64,000 nt of DNA from Okapia johnstoni. Lineage: Eukaryota > Chordata > Mammalia > Artiodactyla > Giraffidae. The stretch is from the NCBI GenBank assembly GCA_024291935.2, contig CM044311.1, positions 31,128,001-31,192,000 on the forward strand, read 5' to 3'. The notes beneath the pieces are model-generated. The model ran no database searches. It worked only from the letters and a program-made list of their open reading frames with translations, and was not told the DNA's origin. Below are positions 22,531 through 35,830 of this stretch, one piece after another. The position numbers were made by a program, and so were the translations under genes. How positions within the stretch are numbered: position 1 is the stretch's first letter; each line of letters opens with the position of its first letter.

Positions 22531-25264
22531 GTAAGAGGCTATTTCCAGCTAAGAAAATGTCTTAGCTTTAGAAGTATGATAAAATGCAAGGAAAGGAATG
22601 AAATGAAATATGAAATGATTGAATGAATGGGTGTTTTTTGCTTGATTTAAACCATTATAAACAACATGCTTTAATACACTGCTCTTCATCATATCACATT
22701 ATGACCATAAGGCCATCTTTTTGCCTGTATCTCCAAGGAAGCACAAGAAGAGTGCACACCAATAAAGTGATTAGCCACTTTTCTCAATATTTCAAAACAC
22801 ACACACACATAGACTTTTCAAGCTATGACACCATGTTTGAAAAGTGTATTTAAGCAAGAGCATTCCTAAAATGCTCAGGTAAAAAAGAGAAAAGATTTGA
22901 AATGTAGGTTTTTGTATTTAACAATACAGATTACAAAGGGAAATGTATCCCAGATGGAAAATACAAACAAAACAAAACAAAAAATTTCACCAGGATTGAT
23001 GAAACTGATGAGGCATGATTTGTTTTAGTAGTCACTAAATAGAATGTCTATTTTAAAGTGACCAATGAGCATTTTAGAAAGAAGAAAAAACAAAAGGAAA
23101 AGAAAGAGAAGAAAAATAAGATCCTAGAAGTTCTACTTGTTTGCAAAAATGTTTTCTTTGAATCCAGAACAGGAATTTTAAGGATGTCCAAAGTTATGGC
23201 CTTCAAAATACATCCAAGGCAGAAAGAGAGAGAAAATGATCAAGTCAGTGAGTGAAAAATGACCTCAATAATGGAGCTATGTTCAGTTAAAGTTTGAATT
23301 GCATTTTAAGTACTTTTTCTACAAATGATAAAAAAAAATTGCCTCACAAATACTTTACATTTTCTAGAATTTTCAAGGGAACAATTATAATTTATCATTG
23401 TCCTACAAATATTTTAAAACTCTTTGAGATATTTTATTCATCTTCTATTTCTAGTTTTTACTTTAATAAGAAGCATAAATGTCTTCATAAGTGATTTTGA
23501 CAGAGGCTTCATTACTTATTAAGCTTATCAGCTGCTATAACTTGTAGGCATCCAAGCTTCTGAGAATAGTTCAAAATGAAAGAAACAGCATCCAGTTGGT
23601 TGTTTTTCTTGTATTGAGTAGTATTTAAATATGATCAGTTGATGATCACATTGCGGCTCGTGACTATAGCTTGTAGAAATAACGTTTGTTACTTACTGGT
23701 TAGAATATATTCCCAGGACTGGAGAAGGTAGTATGGTGTATTCATTACAGAAGGGTTTCCATACTTTGTGACTTGCTGTTGTTGTGCCATTCTCATTTCT
23801 CATTGGTTGCTGATGCCTGCTTCCTTATGCTTTGTCATCTGAGTGCTTTATCACCCTGCCAGTGAAGGATTCTTCCTGGAAAGGGATGCTGGGCAATGAG
23901 TGCTGAGTGTCAGAGTCATGAACATTAATGATACTTTAATGTAACTTCTTGTTTTGCAGTCCAGTCCCTGCTTTCATTCCCTGAAGATATTGTCCATTTA
24001 CCTGGCTGTTTAGTCAGTCACTGTGTTCCGTTTCATCTCTGTGACATGCTCATATAAATCAAAGACTATTTTTGTGTTTATCTCTTTGCTTGACTTTAGT
24101 GAAAATACTAAAAGACTGACAATGTTAGTCACTTCAGTGCCACATTTGGAGTGTTGCATTTTTACCCTCCGTAGGATTTTCATTCACTTCTTCCAAATAG
24201 CATTACTCTCATAATTAGTAGCTATGTTTTTTGTAAAATCCTGTCAGAGAGCCTTTCTTCTCTTCTTTCTTCTTCTCTTTAAAAACACCAGTTCTTTACA
24301 TTTGACTGGAAAATATCTGTTGGTCTTTGAGCTGGACAAGAATAGCACATTTCCTGTTGTCATTTCTCATTGTGATTGATATCCATCTGCTTGTAGAAGA
24401 ACCGCTAACTCAGAAGGTGCTATGCCCTTCAAATATTTTGGAATCAGGCCAAGCCACAGAGCAGGCTTTCTGAACCTTTATCCTTAATTGATAGATGGCT
24501 GACTCTCAGAATGGATTCACCTTCAGCTGGAAATTTGCCTTCCAGCAACGCTGTTCTCTTCTAGGTGAGAAGCAAATGAAAATCCACACTACAGGTACTC
24601 AACATTGCATATCTGACTTGGTGATATTCTCTACACATTTCCCCCCATAAATATCCTAGCCTCCACTTTCTGGAATTTTTATATTCTTGTCTTTCTACAG
24701 CTTAAAGAATATGAGGATTGTAAATAGGCATGCTTAGTGTAGTATTTGTTTATCATATGTTTAAATTTATGATATTTGATACATGAGCTAATGATCTGTT
24801 TTAAGAGCACAGAGATTTCATACAGGGCTAATTTTCTCTGAAGTGTTTTATAAAAGTTATCAAGAAAGTAGTCTATGTGTAATGGTTCTGTTTGTATTTT
24901 GGTTTTCACAGAAATTTCTGTGGGAATCTTATAATTTTACATGTATGAAATGCAAAACTGGTAACCTTAAAGCAATATAATTTTACTCAGAAAATGAGAA
25001 GTCTAACGTTTCTACTTTTTACTATACAGTAATATCTATATAGTTTCAACCATTTCTTACTGATTTATGACACCAGTGATAATTTTTTTCAAAGAAACAT
25101 AAGTCTATATTGGGATCAGTATTTAAATTAATTTATAACAAAAGATGACTTCATTTGCTTTAGACCCCAAATGTGATCTTAGATTATACTTCAACATCTG
25201 CTGCAATTCATATAAAGACAGAAACATGCATTTTAATAATGTTGATCCTAAGTAGAACTGAAGT

Positions 25265-25459
25265 GGTGATTTAGTCGCTAAGTTGTGTCCGACTCTTGTG
25301 ACCCCATGGGCTGTAGCCCGCCAGGCTTCTCTGTCCACGGGATTTTCGAGGCAAGAAGCCTGGAGTGGGTTGCTGTTTCCTTCTCCAAACCAGCAGCTGA
25401 ACCCAGGTCCCCTGCACTGCAGATAGATTCTTTACCAACTGAGCTACCCAGGAATTCCC
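25265..25459 (-). mobile_element. Bov-tA SINE with likely target-site duplication
   Basis: Antisense copy: GATTTAGTCGCTAAGTTGTG, CTGTAGCCCGCCAGGCTTC, CCTGGAGTGGGTTGCTG, CTGAGCTACCCAGGAATTCC. The flanks AAGTAGAACTGAA (about 25251) and AAGTAGAATTGAA (about 25460) differ at one base and look like the target-site duplication. Part of the middle is deleted. Confidence 0.93.
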
Positions 25460-28034
25460 AAGTAGAATTGAAAAGTAGGTTGAATTTGATTTCAGTACTT
25501 GCCTTTTCTACTTCATTCCAAGTCTTCTTAATATTACAGGTAGATTTTAACCATCATAGGGAAGATTTTAACTAGTATGGAGAAGAAATCCTTTGCAGAG
25601 TGGGAAACCCAAGTCTCCACAGGATGCCTTCCACTCACTCTATAGGCAAAAGCTCACCCACTGATATTTATTGTGGTTAATCTTTGACTCTCCATCTCCA
25701 TGTGGAAATTATATTTGAATGCTTAGAAGAAAGGTAAAAAAAAAAAAATTACATGCTATTCAGTGTTGATGTTTTTCTTATGATTCAGAAGAGTTAACAC
25801 ATTGATCATAGAACACTAGTGGATCAGCACCTTAGATTGTAAAAGCAACTGTCAGGAATCAAATGTAAACTTATACGGCGAAATGATCTGAGAGGAGAAT
25901 TTGGCCTGAATGTAAAGTTGCTTCTTTACGTAACAGAACATGGCGATTTCCGCAGGGCAAAGTTACTAGCTTCCTATATCAGGTTTTCCCTGTTTATTCT
26001 TTGTTTAAATTCTTCAGACACAAACACGCACAAAAGGTTTGCTCGTGGCTCAAAGATGGGCAGCTAGGATGAGAAACGCATTCCCCTATCTCATATTCTA
26101 CTTGAAACCATTTTATTTTTTCTAGAGTAACATGCAATGTTATTTATCTTGATCTTCATTGAGTACTAACAGGGCTTGCCATTGCATGTGAGCTTCCTGA
26201 CAGCCAGAAATATTCACTACCTGAGTTGTTATAGGATGAAATAGAATCATGAAGGTATTTGGCCAGAAAATATTAGATGACTTTGAATCTACAGTAAATG
26301 TTTGATTATATGTGTTAATGGTGTTTGTGAATAGAAAAGTGAACAATATAGTTTGAATAAACCCATACAGCTTTCACAAAGATTCTGTATGTCATATTAT
26401 GATCTTCATGAAGCCTGCATGATGCTTTTCAAACTAATGCTGGTCATATTTCTATCAATAATTTTTAAGTTATCAACTTTGTAGTGAAAGTAAACTAACT
26501 TCACACTTTTAAAGGGGTGAGTTCTATTTTATGAATATTACCTCTGAGGATAACAGATTTGATTAAACTCAGTAAATGTAAATACTTTAATGAGTGAGCA
26601 AATTATGAAATACCAAACACTTCATGCATAGGTTTTAAACCATTGGTGAAATTATTTGATAAAACCATCCTATGACAGCTAAAAGATTTGATGGAATTTT
26701 TATACTCTGATTATCTGGGCTTGAGTTAAGGCTTATTAAAAGAGGATTAATCTACATTCATAGTTGAGAAACAGCTTATCAGGCAAGGGAATGAGGCTTG
26801 GCTGGCAACATTAAAGTTTCCATTTGGAGTAGGAAAATGTGGCCTACTAGAGATAGGCACTCTGAAAGCTTCCTTACCTCAAAATGTCAATTTTCTATGT
26901 AGTTATATTTCCCTTCCCCCTCAGTGCTAGCAGACGTGAGATTAGGATTAATCCTGACAGATAATAGTAGAGGTACTTTGTATATGATCTGAACTTACAA
27001 AATCTCTTTACCTTCTATCTTTCATAAATGCTGCAATAAATTCAGAATACTTAATACATTTCTAAAACAGTTAAGAGTATAGTGTCTTTAGAGCTTTTTG
27101 GAAGCCTTAGCACTAGTCAGACAGTTTTAGCAATAAAAACTCCTGTGCACTCTGTATTGCTCCCTTCAAAGTTCTTAATTTTAGATATTATCAGAAACTC
27201 CTGGTAAAAAACATTCACTTATTTCAAAGTTAATTTTGACAAGCACAAAGTTACTACACTATGATTATCAAAACTGTGACTAGAGCAAGACTGTTCAACC
27301 ACCTACCCTCTCTACCCTCTTGCTTTCAGCTTTAAGGTAGTTCAGCACCTCTGAAATGAGAGCTACTTCAAAACAGCTTTCAAATTTGCTGAGGCATTTA
27401 TTTTTATGTTGCTCTGTCTCTACACACACACAAAATGTTGATCAAAACACCAAATATGACTTCCATTTTAGGAGATCTAATTGTTTATCCTGTCTCATCT
27501 GTTTTTAATCTCACGGTCTAATAGAACTCAGTTACTTTTGGTCTGCTTTTCAAAATGGAACAAATCTAAAAGTTTTGCAGCATGGAAAGAAAAGGAAACC
27601 TGAAAAAGTATACTCTTTTTCCCTTGCTTCAAAAAGACAAGTATTCAACTTTATTACGTAAGGGTATTGGGTTTGTTGTTGTTTTCTCCTGATAGAAACA
27701 CACAAAAATTGAAGTTTTTCATATATATCAAGTTGTGTCCATGGACCATTTTAAGTCAATTATGTATTTATATAATGACTGTGAGTTTTTGCCTCTGTAT
27801 AGTTGGTATGAAGAGGCACAAACATAAATGTCTTTAAGAACTATTTTTGACAATCTCTTTGCAGATTTGAAATTATTTAATGATTTACATAAAAGTAGAG
27901 AATGGATATGTCTTGAATGTTCTGAAATTTAAAATTCTTTCATTCACAACATTTAACTCTCAGTTGGTAAATATGGACCATAGTATAGAGTCCATACTCT
28001 TTAACACATCTGTAAATAAACCTCGATGAATGCT

Positions 28035-28880
28035 TGAATGTTTTTTCCCCAACTTTTTATTGTGGTACAATACACATTACATGAAATTTGCTATCTTGAC
28101 CATCTTAAGTGTACCATTCAGAGGCATTAAATACATTCATGATGTTGGACACCATCACCACCATCCATCTCCATAAATTTTTTCAACTTTTAAAACCGAA
28201 AAACTTTGCTCAGTAAACAACAACTCTCCATTTCCCTCTCCTTCCAGCCCTCATAACTGCCATTTTACTTTCTGTCTCTGTGATTTTGACTACTCTGTGT
28301 ACCTCATATAAATGGAGTTTTACAGTATTTGTCTTTTTGTGACTGGCCTATTTCATTTAACATATTGTCCTCAAGGTATATCCAAGTTTTAGCGTATGTC
28401 AGAATTTCCTTCCTTTTCAAAGCTGAATAATATTCCGTTGCGTCTGTATATAGACTTTTCCATTCATCCATCAATGGATGCTTGGTTTGCTTCCACATTT
28501 TAGCTGCAATTAATAATGCTACAATGACCATGGATGTACAAATATCTCTTTGATATCTTTATTTCAATTCTTTTGGGTATATATCAAGAAGTGGAATTGC
28601 TGGGTCTTATTGTAATTCTATTTTTCGTTTTTTGAGGAACAAACATGGTATTTTCAACTAAAGGTAAAATGGTTATTACCTTCCACCAACAGTACACAAT
28701 GGTTTCAATTTCTTCATATTCTCAATAATGCTTATTTTATGTTTCCTGCATAGAAGCCAACCTAACAGGTATGAGGTAACATCTTATTGTAGTTTTGATT
28801 TCCATCTCCCTAATGATTAATGATGCTGATCATCTTTCCATGTGCTGACTAGCATCTGAATGATATCTTTGGATAATATT
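28035..28880 (-). mobile_element. L1 LINE 3' UTR, antisense
   Basis: Landmarks: TTTTTATTGTGGTACAATAC, CTGTGTACCTCATATAAATG, GCTGAATAATATTCCGTTGC, CATTCATCCATCAATGGATG, GGAATTGCTGGGTCTTATTG, TGATTAATGATGCTGATCAT. This is an old mammalian L1 3' end in antisense, with no open frame. Confidence 0.88.
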
Positions 28881-29670
28881 TTGACTGTTGCATCTTAGTA
28901 CTTTAATATTTACAGTTTATGAAAAATTTAACATTGGTAAGTACATAAAGTTAAATACAACTTAATTTTTGTTCAGTTGTCCTCAGCTTCAGTTGTCTTC
29001 TTTTTTTCTAATATTTTTTACTCTGACAGTAACAGAAAATTTGGGTAAGGAAAAAAGAGCATCCAAATTAGAAATGCTCAGCTTCTCCCCTCATATCTCC
29101 AAAACAACACATTTGGAGGTATAGGCCATCCATGTCTGCTGATATTGACAACATTATCTTAGCCCTCTTTTATCAGAGTAAAACAATCACTTGATAGTCC
29201 ATTAGAAAACCACATACTAGAAAGTCACTTCAGATGGAAAGTTAATTAGCTGCACTGTTTTCACATTTTGTGTTTTTCCAACCTAATGAGACCTTTCTTT
29301 AATACCACCAGTGATTTTTTTTTTCAATAATTGTTTCAGATCAATTTGTCATTTTTGTTGTTGTTGTTAAAGAGAGTTATTAAAGGGACCCAACATGGTA
29401 TGGACACACAGCTGATGGTGGATTCCCAACACTTAAGGGAGTCCATCACAAAGCAGACTAGTGATCAGTATTCATCTTCTTCATAGCCAGTCCTGGGCAG
29501 GTGCAAAGGTTCTGTCAGGATAGTTCTCTAATGCACTTGAGAAGATACCTAAAAACTTCATAAAGCTGTGTACTTTAGGTGCCACTGAGATGTTTCTGAA
29601 AGCACTGCCTCATAAGTTCCTTATAAACCCTTGGATGATGATGATATTGCCTAATTATGATGCCATAAGG

Positions 29671-31043
29671 GAAATATGGCAGTGGCCCCAGGGCTCTAAA
29701 AGGTCAGTTTTCATTCCAATCCCAAAGAAAGGCAAGGCCAAACAACTGCACAAACTACTGCACAATTGCACTCATCTCACACACTAGCAAAGTAATGCTC
29801 AAAATTCTCCAAGCCAGACTTCAACAGTACGTGAACCGTGAACTTCCAAGATGTTCAAGCTGGATTTAGAAAAGGCAGAGGGACCAGAGATCAAATTGCC
29901 AACATACATTGGATCATTGAAAAAGCAAGAGAGTTGCAGAAAAACATCTGCTTTGTTGACTATGCCAAGCCTTTGACTGTGTGGATCACAACAAACTCTG
30001 GAAAATTCTGCAAGAGATGAGATGGGAATACCAGACTACCTGACCTGCCTCTTGAGAAATCTGTATGCAGGAAAAAAAGCAACAGTTAGAACTGGACATG
30101 GAATAACAGACTGGTTCCAAATCGGCAAAGGAGTACGTCAAGACTGTATATTGTCACCCTGCTTATTTAACTTATATGCAGAGTACATCATGAGAAATGC
30201 TGGGCTGGATGAAGCACAAGCTGTAATCAGTATTGCTGGGCGAAATACCAATAATCTCAGTTATGCAGATGACACCAGCTTTATGGCAGAAAGTGAAGAA
30301 AAACTAAAGAGCCTCTTGATGAAAGTGAAAGAGGAGAGTCAAAAAGTTGCCTTAAAGCTCAACATTCAGAAAACTAAGATCATGGCATCTGGTCCCATCA
30401 CTTCATGGGAAATAGATGGGGAAACAGTGGAAACCATGGCAGACTTTATTTTCTTGGGCTCCAAAATCACTGCAGATGGTGACTGCAGCCATGAAATTGA
30501 AAAACACTTGCTCCTTGGAAGAAAAGCTGTGACCAACCTAGATAGCATATTAAAAAGAAGAGACATTACTTTGCCAACAAAGTCCATCTAGTCAATGCTA
30601 TGATTTTTCTAGTAGTCATGTATGGATGTGAGAGTTGGACTATAAAGAAAGCTGGGCACCGAAGAATTGATGCTTTTGAAATGTGGTGATGGAGAAGACT
30701 CTTGAGAGTCCCTTGAACTGCAAGGAGATCGAACCAATCAATCCTAAAGGAAATCAGTCCTGAATATTCATTGGAAGGACTGATGCTGAAGCTGAAACTC
30801 CAATACTTTGGCCACCTGATGGGAATCACTGACTTGTTAGAAAAGACTCTAATGCTGGGAAAGGTTGCAGGCAGGAGGAGAAGGGGATGACAGAGTATGA
30901 GATGGTTGGATGGCATCACTGACTCTATCGACATGAGTTTGAGTAAGCTCTGGGAGTTCATGATGAACAGGGAAGCCTGGCGTGCTGCAGTCCATGGGGT
31001 TGCAAAGAGTCAGACATGACTGAGCAACTGAACTGAACTGAAT
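29671..31043 (+). mobile_element. BovB (RTE) LINE 3' part, sense
   Basis: 5' truncated near GAAATATGGCAGTGGCCCCA and running to CTGAGCAACTGAACTGAACT. An open stretch of 189 codons (30022-30591) contains MGIPDYLTCLLRNLYAGKK, CLFNLYAEYIMRNAGLDEAQ, the RT catalytic block LSYADDTSFMAESEEKLKSL, and KIMASGPITSWEIDG. The rest is frameshifted, including a lost base at about 30590 (CCAACAAAGTCCATC). It is not a working element. Confidence 0.95.
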
Positions 31044-32486
31044 AGATATATTCTTAGACAACCTTAGGCAGGGGACTGGGGAACTACATTTAGAAATTTA
31101 TAAAATCTAAAAAGTGATCATACTTATTAGCTCAAACTTAAGAAACAGGTGAATTATGGAGAGATTATCCAAATGAGAAAGTATTTACTAAGTGTAAACT
31201 TTAAGTGGCAAGTTCGTTAAAAATATGAATCAATTTATAAAATTTTATTTTCACTTTTTCTCACCAAGGAATCATAGTAAATATAATCGGTGTCTTCCAA
31301 AATAGGATGTTGAATTCACAGCTGTGAAATGTTATTTTTTCCTTCATCCCCAGGGACTGGTTTAGCTGATGCCTATTAATTTTGGTCAGAATTGCAATTG
31401 TGCAATCCGTAAACTTCTAAACACCAAATTTTTCCCAATGATTTTCTAGTTAAGTAATTTAGTTGCAAAGTTTGACCCAAAATAATATGAAGTCATGTAT
31501 AGACTTTGTTCCACCAATCATGAATATTCACATCTCATTGCAAAACTAATCATTTTGAAAATAGTTGCTGTCTCAGACCCTCTCTGCAGTGTGCATCATA
31601 TTACCTATCTCAGATCTGAAGCATTTTAATTCTAAACAAACTTAGCTGCAAAGTTTGTGGGTGAGAGATGATGGACCCAAACTGATATTTATCTTCTTTG
31701 CCAATCCTTGAGACCCACTTTCATGTTGTTGGCTTTGTAGAATGAAATCTAGTGACCAGAGGGAGTGGGTTCTCCAGCTGTGGCTTTACTGGATGCTTGT
31801 TGGTGTTGCTAATATGCTCCATAGTTTTAAAAAGGACTTAAGTTGTATAATCATTACATACAGTGGGAATATATTCAATAAGTTGAAAGTCTCATTTTTG
31901 TAAGGATTGGAAAATGAAGCAAAGCGTTCAATACATTATGTATTCTCTATTCACTACAGTTCATGTCTGTTATACAGTAATTGTAGTATTTCAACTCATA
32001 GTGCTTCTCAGTGTCCCTAAAAGGACCTGTGATGGAGAGGAATAGGTTTTCAATCTGTACTTGTTTATTAGAAGCATATTACCTGTTTGAACTATCCTGT
32101 TTCAGTTTCTATTATGTGCAGTTTGCATCATGCCCTCTAATTAGGACACCTGTATATTAGCATTAAAAGTCACGATGTGATAATTCTTCTTTAATACATA
32201 TCAATCTTCCAATACCATATATGTACCAACTGACATACAAATAAATATTGCCCCTTTGACTTAACCATGTGTTTGGCCTGAAGAATTTTTAGATGTCTTA
32301 TTAAGTTGGAACAAGTGATGGCTTTGCTTTAGGCCAAACCACTGCTTCTTACTATCTGTGCAATTATGTTAATTATATTTTGCTATAATTCCCAGGGGCT
32401 TCAGCTCTAAACGAAGGGCCAATATGTAGTTGTTGTTAATTGTAATTAATATTGACTACTTGTGTGTTTCCTTTTTTTTTTTACAG

Positions 32487-32529
32487 TTACATTTCAAAGA
32501 GGAGACGGAGGACTAATGAGCAATGGAAG
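32487..32529 (+). CDS. ROBO2: ROBO2 micro-exon: membrane-proximal cytoplasmic segment
   Basis: 43 nt: two bases completing Val, 13 codons, then AG of a split Ser codon. The acceptor is a strong T run followed by TTACAG and the donor is AG|GTATAC. The peptide is TFQRGDGGLMSNG. It joins NYAV upstream to SRPGLLN downstream, exactly as the ROBO2 order requires. It is too short to be found as an open frame on its own and is supported by splice phase and family match. Confidence 0.93.
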
Positions 32530-33969
32530 GTATACCAAGGAGATTTTTTATTTTTATTTTTAATCAGGACTGAGGAAACTACATAGTAAAAGACAATTAT
32601 TGTAATAAACAATCACTTATAAGTCTGAAAATTCTAGAAGGAATTAAACAGCTTACAACAGGGTTTAATGATCTATCTGTTGTGCACTTTAGAGGAATCA
32701 AGTCCAGATGTTTCATATCTCCCAGATGCCCCTGAAGAAATTAGTAGTAAATATCACAAGGAATGTGTTCATTTGTTAGCAGGATGTTTACTGCATTAAT
32801 TAGACATTAGCAAATGAAGTTGCTGTTGCTTAAGGCTCCTTATTGGTTCTCACCAAATTGCTGTGAGTGAACAATTACACATAATCGATCACAAAGTAAA
32901 TGATTCATGGATGATGAATAGGCTGTAGATTGATAGGACTGGATTCCACAACTTTGGATACTCAATTGAAATTGATAAAAACTGATAGCAAACCTATATA
33001 TTCTCATCTATTTTCCCTTTGCCGATATGGAGATTGTAATTAGGCTCTGGTAATAACTTCCAATCTCCCATTTAATCAATATTTTAGCAAAAAGAGTTTA
33101 GGTCTAAAGAGAGCTGGTGGGTGTAGCCAGAAAGCAGCTGGATCTTCTTATTGCAGTTTCCATAGAAACACATGTTTCTCTTAAGGATTTTATCACCAAG
33201 GGTCTATCAGGAAAAAAAAAAAGTACGATGATTATAGATGTTGCTATATCTTTTTAAATATGTTAATAATCTGGAAAGGGATCAGAATCCCACTTTTACA
33301 TTAAAGATAGGGATTCTTTATTGAATATGAAGCAAAAGAAGTTTTCTTCATAGACAATATGCACATACTGGATCAGACCACAGTGGATCTTTTATCACCC
33401 TAAAATGCTTTCATATTCTCCTAACACTTTAAATTTAGAGAACCTGAAAATGTGCTATTGATGGAACAGTATAAATACTCTTCATTTATTTCCCTTAAGT
33501 TCCTTGCCTCTAAATCAACCATGAGGGCTCATAACAGGGGTTACAGCCTATAGGGGACAGATAAATATGGGAGCTGCAGGAATTGAAGGAGCAATAGCCC
33601 AAAGTCCTGGAAATAGCTGATACTAAGCAATCATTCAGACCAACTGTTCCCTTGAGGTGCCAATTTATCATTAGATCTTGTTTCAGGATGCTGCTATGTT
33701 ACCAGTGTCCTACCAGTTTCAGGGAAGACGACTGAATTCATTTGGATGTCAGCAGAATCCCAGGCAGGACTCTTCTGCTTCCATTGACAGGGATGATCTA
33801 TACAGAGCCTTAGTGAATTGCCAAAGTTCCTTAATTCTTGAGAGCCTCCAGATTTTAATTTGAAAGTGAATTAAAATCTTAAATTCTTTAATCCACTGTA
33901 GTTCATGAGACAGTTTTGCAAATCACTCATCGAGCTCCATGGACTGATTTCCATTTTTTCCTGTTTTAG
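32530..33969 (+). other. ROBO2: 1.4 kb ROBO2 intron without recognised repeats
   Basis: Runs from GTATAC to the acceptor TTTTAG. I see no SINE, LINE or long repeat in it, unlike most introns here. A frame from 33678 to 33863 has no recognisable similarity and lacks good splice sites. Confidence 0.75.
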
Positions 33970-34097
33970 CCGCCCAGGTCTTCTAAATGCTGGTGATCCC
34001 AGTTATCCATGGCTTGCTGACTCATGGCCAGCCACAAGCTTGCCAGTAAACAATAGCAATAGTGGCCCAAATGAGATTGCGAACTTTGGGCGTGGAG
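33970..34097 (+). CDS. ROBO2: ROBO2 exon: cytoplasmic tail, RPGLLNAGDPSYPW segment
   Basis: 128 nt: one base completing Ser, 42 codons, and the first base of a split Asp codon. The acceptor is CCTGTTTTAG and the donor is G|GTAAGT. The peptide begins RPGLLNAGDPSYPWLADSW and ends SGPNEIANFGRG. The RPGLLN and PWLADSW words are shared with ROBO1 (PWLADTW), while the rest is ROBO2-specific. As I recall the human protein it reads NEIGNFGRG, so the Ala here is a probable species difference. The tail region between the membrane and CC0 is thought to be unstructured. Confidence 0.96.
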
Positions 34098-34290
34098 GTA
34101 AGTTGTGTTTTTCAAAATTCTGTCGTTTGTGATTTGTTTTCTTGGCTTTCCAGGATGTTTTGAAAAAGGCATGCCAAAAACTGTTTTCTTCCATAAGTGA
34201 ATTTAGTGCAGTACATGTATTAATAGTACTGTACACTTGCTAAATATTTTATTATAAAACTGTGATATCTATTACCTTGAGTAAAACTGA

Positions 34291-34604
34291 GCTTCAGTTC
34301 AGTTCAGTTCGGCCACTCAGTCGTGTCCGACTCTTTGCGACCCCATGAATCGCAGCATGTCAGACCTCCCTGTCCATCACCAACTCCCGGAGTTTACCCA
34401 AACCCGTGTCCATTGAGTCGGTGATGCCATCCAACCATCTCATGTTCTGTCCTCCCCTTCTCCTCCTGCCCCCAATCCTTCCCAGCATTAGGGTCTTTTC
34501 CAATGAGTCAACTCTTCACATGAGGTGGCCAAAGTATTGGAGTTTCAGCTTCAACATCAGTCCTTCCAATGAACACCCAGGACTGATCTCCTTTAGGATG
34601 GAGG
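34291..34604 (-). mobile_element. BovB (RTE) LINE 3' end, short antisense copy
   Basis: From CAGTTCAGTTCAGTTCGGCC at the low end to CCCAGGACTGATCTCCTTTA and GGATGGA at the high end. It corresponds to only the last 310 bp or so of BovB (SLEKTL, GRRRRG and so on, on the minus strand). Strongly 5' truncated. Confidence 0.95.
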
Positions 34605-34670
34605 ATGTTATTACTAACCAAGAAGATAAATACATAATGCATTTTGTTCTTCATACTATTAGTACATGAT

Positions 34671-34889
34671 TAAGGGTTTCCCAGGTAGCACAGTGATAAA
34701 GAATCTGCCTGCCAATGCAGGAGATACAAGAGACTCGGGTTCAGTCCTTGGGTCGGAAGATCCCCTGGAGAAGGAAATGGCAACCCACTCCATTATTCTT
34801 GCCTGGAAAACTTCATGGACAGAGAAGCCTGGTGGGCTACAGTCCATGGAGTTGCAAAGAGTCAGACATGACTGAGTGACTGAGCACAG
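34671..34889 (+). mobile_element. Bov-tA SINE
   Basis: Sense copy: GGGTTTCCCAGGTAGCACAG, GAATCTGCCTGCCAATGCAG, TCGGAAGATCCCCTGGAGAA, AGAGTCAGACATGACTGAGT. The flanks AGTACATGATTA and AGTATATGTTAA resemble an imperfect target-site duplication. Confidence 0.93.
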
Positions 34890-34959
34890 TATATGTTAAC
34901 TAAATCAGGAATTATACAGCCAAACAGGGTTTATGATTTAGAACTAGTCATTTTACTTC

Positions 34960-35830
34960 TCTGGTTATCATTCAGTATATATTTATTGAGTGTGTCCTGT
35001 GTACCTGGCGCTGTGGCAGACAGTAAAAATATCATATAAGAGATAGACACTTAAATATAACAACATGTTGACAGCTTTTCTGTAATTCTACAATTGATAA
35101 TTTGTACCCCAAATAAAAGACAAAAATATTCTAAGTAGCTGATATGCTAAGGTCTCTCAAAATTCAGTACTAGAGTCCTCTCCATAGGTCTTTATAAAGA
35201 AAACAGTTGGACTTACTATGAAAATCACCATCTTCCCCTCTCCACCTTTTCACCCAATCATTAGGAGAGCAATGGGTTTAGAGAAAGATGGGACTGGAAA
35301 AGTCTCAGGCCCCAGTCTTTAGTTCAGCTGATACGTGAGTTTTCCATTGGCATAGGATTGTGCAGACAGCAAATGGACTGGTGCCTTGCCAGTACCCCAC
35401 ATGAAAGAGCTGTCTCCTGGGAGGAGGAAGGTGCTATGAATGGAGTATTATTTAGGCTGATATATGAAGGAATGATGGTGAGTCAAAAGTGTGTAGAGAA
35501 GAAATTTCTGTGTCTTAAGGTTCAGAAAGTGAAGGAAACATTGACCTATTTAAGAAATGAATGAATTACCTAATGACTTGAGTATCACTTGCAAGGCAAA
35601 AAAATGCAAAGAAATATGGAAGGACAGGTAACAGAGGGTTTTCTAAGCCACACAAAGCCTTTAAACTTTGTTAGAGGATGATCAGAAGCCATTAATGCAC
35701 TTCAAGAGGAGAATTCTAGAATGCGAGTGCTGTTTTACGTCATCCATCTAGCTACTGGGTGGAGGACGGAGACAGGTTGAAAAGTTTGGGTGATTAATTA
35801 GGAGAATAGTCCTGTAATCTAAGAAAGTTT
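34960..35830. repeat. Old interspersed repeat, family not named
   Basis: The phrases TTTATTGAGTGTGTCCTGTG, CTGGCGCTGTGGCAGACAGT, TTAAACTTTGTTAGAGGATG, CAGAAGCCATTAATGCACTT and CTACTGGGTGGAGGACGGAG follow an arrangement I know from ancient mammalian repeats. A second relative seems to lie at 55520-56165. I do not name the family. Limits are uncertain. Confidence 0.4.

Larger units (their letters stand above)
22531..32486 (+). other. ROBO2: 10 kb ROBO2 intron
   Basis: Starts GTAAGA and ends with a long T run and TTACAG. It is poorer in recent repeats than its neighbours: one SINE, one antisense L1 3' end and one sense BovB. A short CA run lies near 22797-22810, and 23076-23120 is A/G-rich. The stretches 22531-25264, 25460-28034, 28881-29670 and 31044-32486 show no gene that I can identify. 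Confidence 0.85.

Noticed and set aside
22293..22565. 90-codon frame starting at an ATG just before the transmembrane exon
   Set aside because: The first part is intron ahead of the TTCCATAG acceptor. Only 22348-22530 is coding, as the ROBO2 exon.
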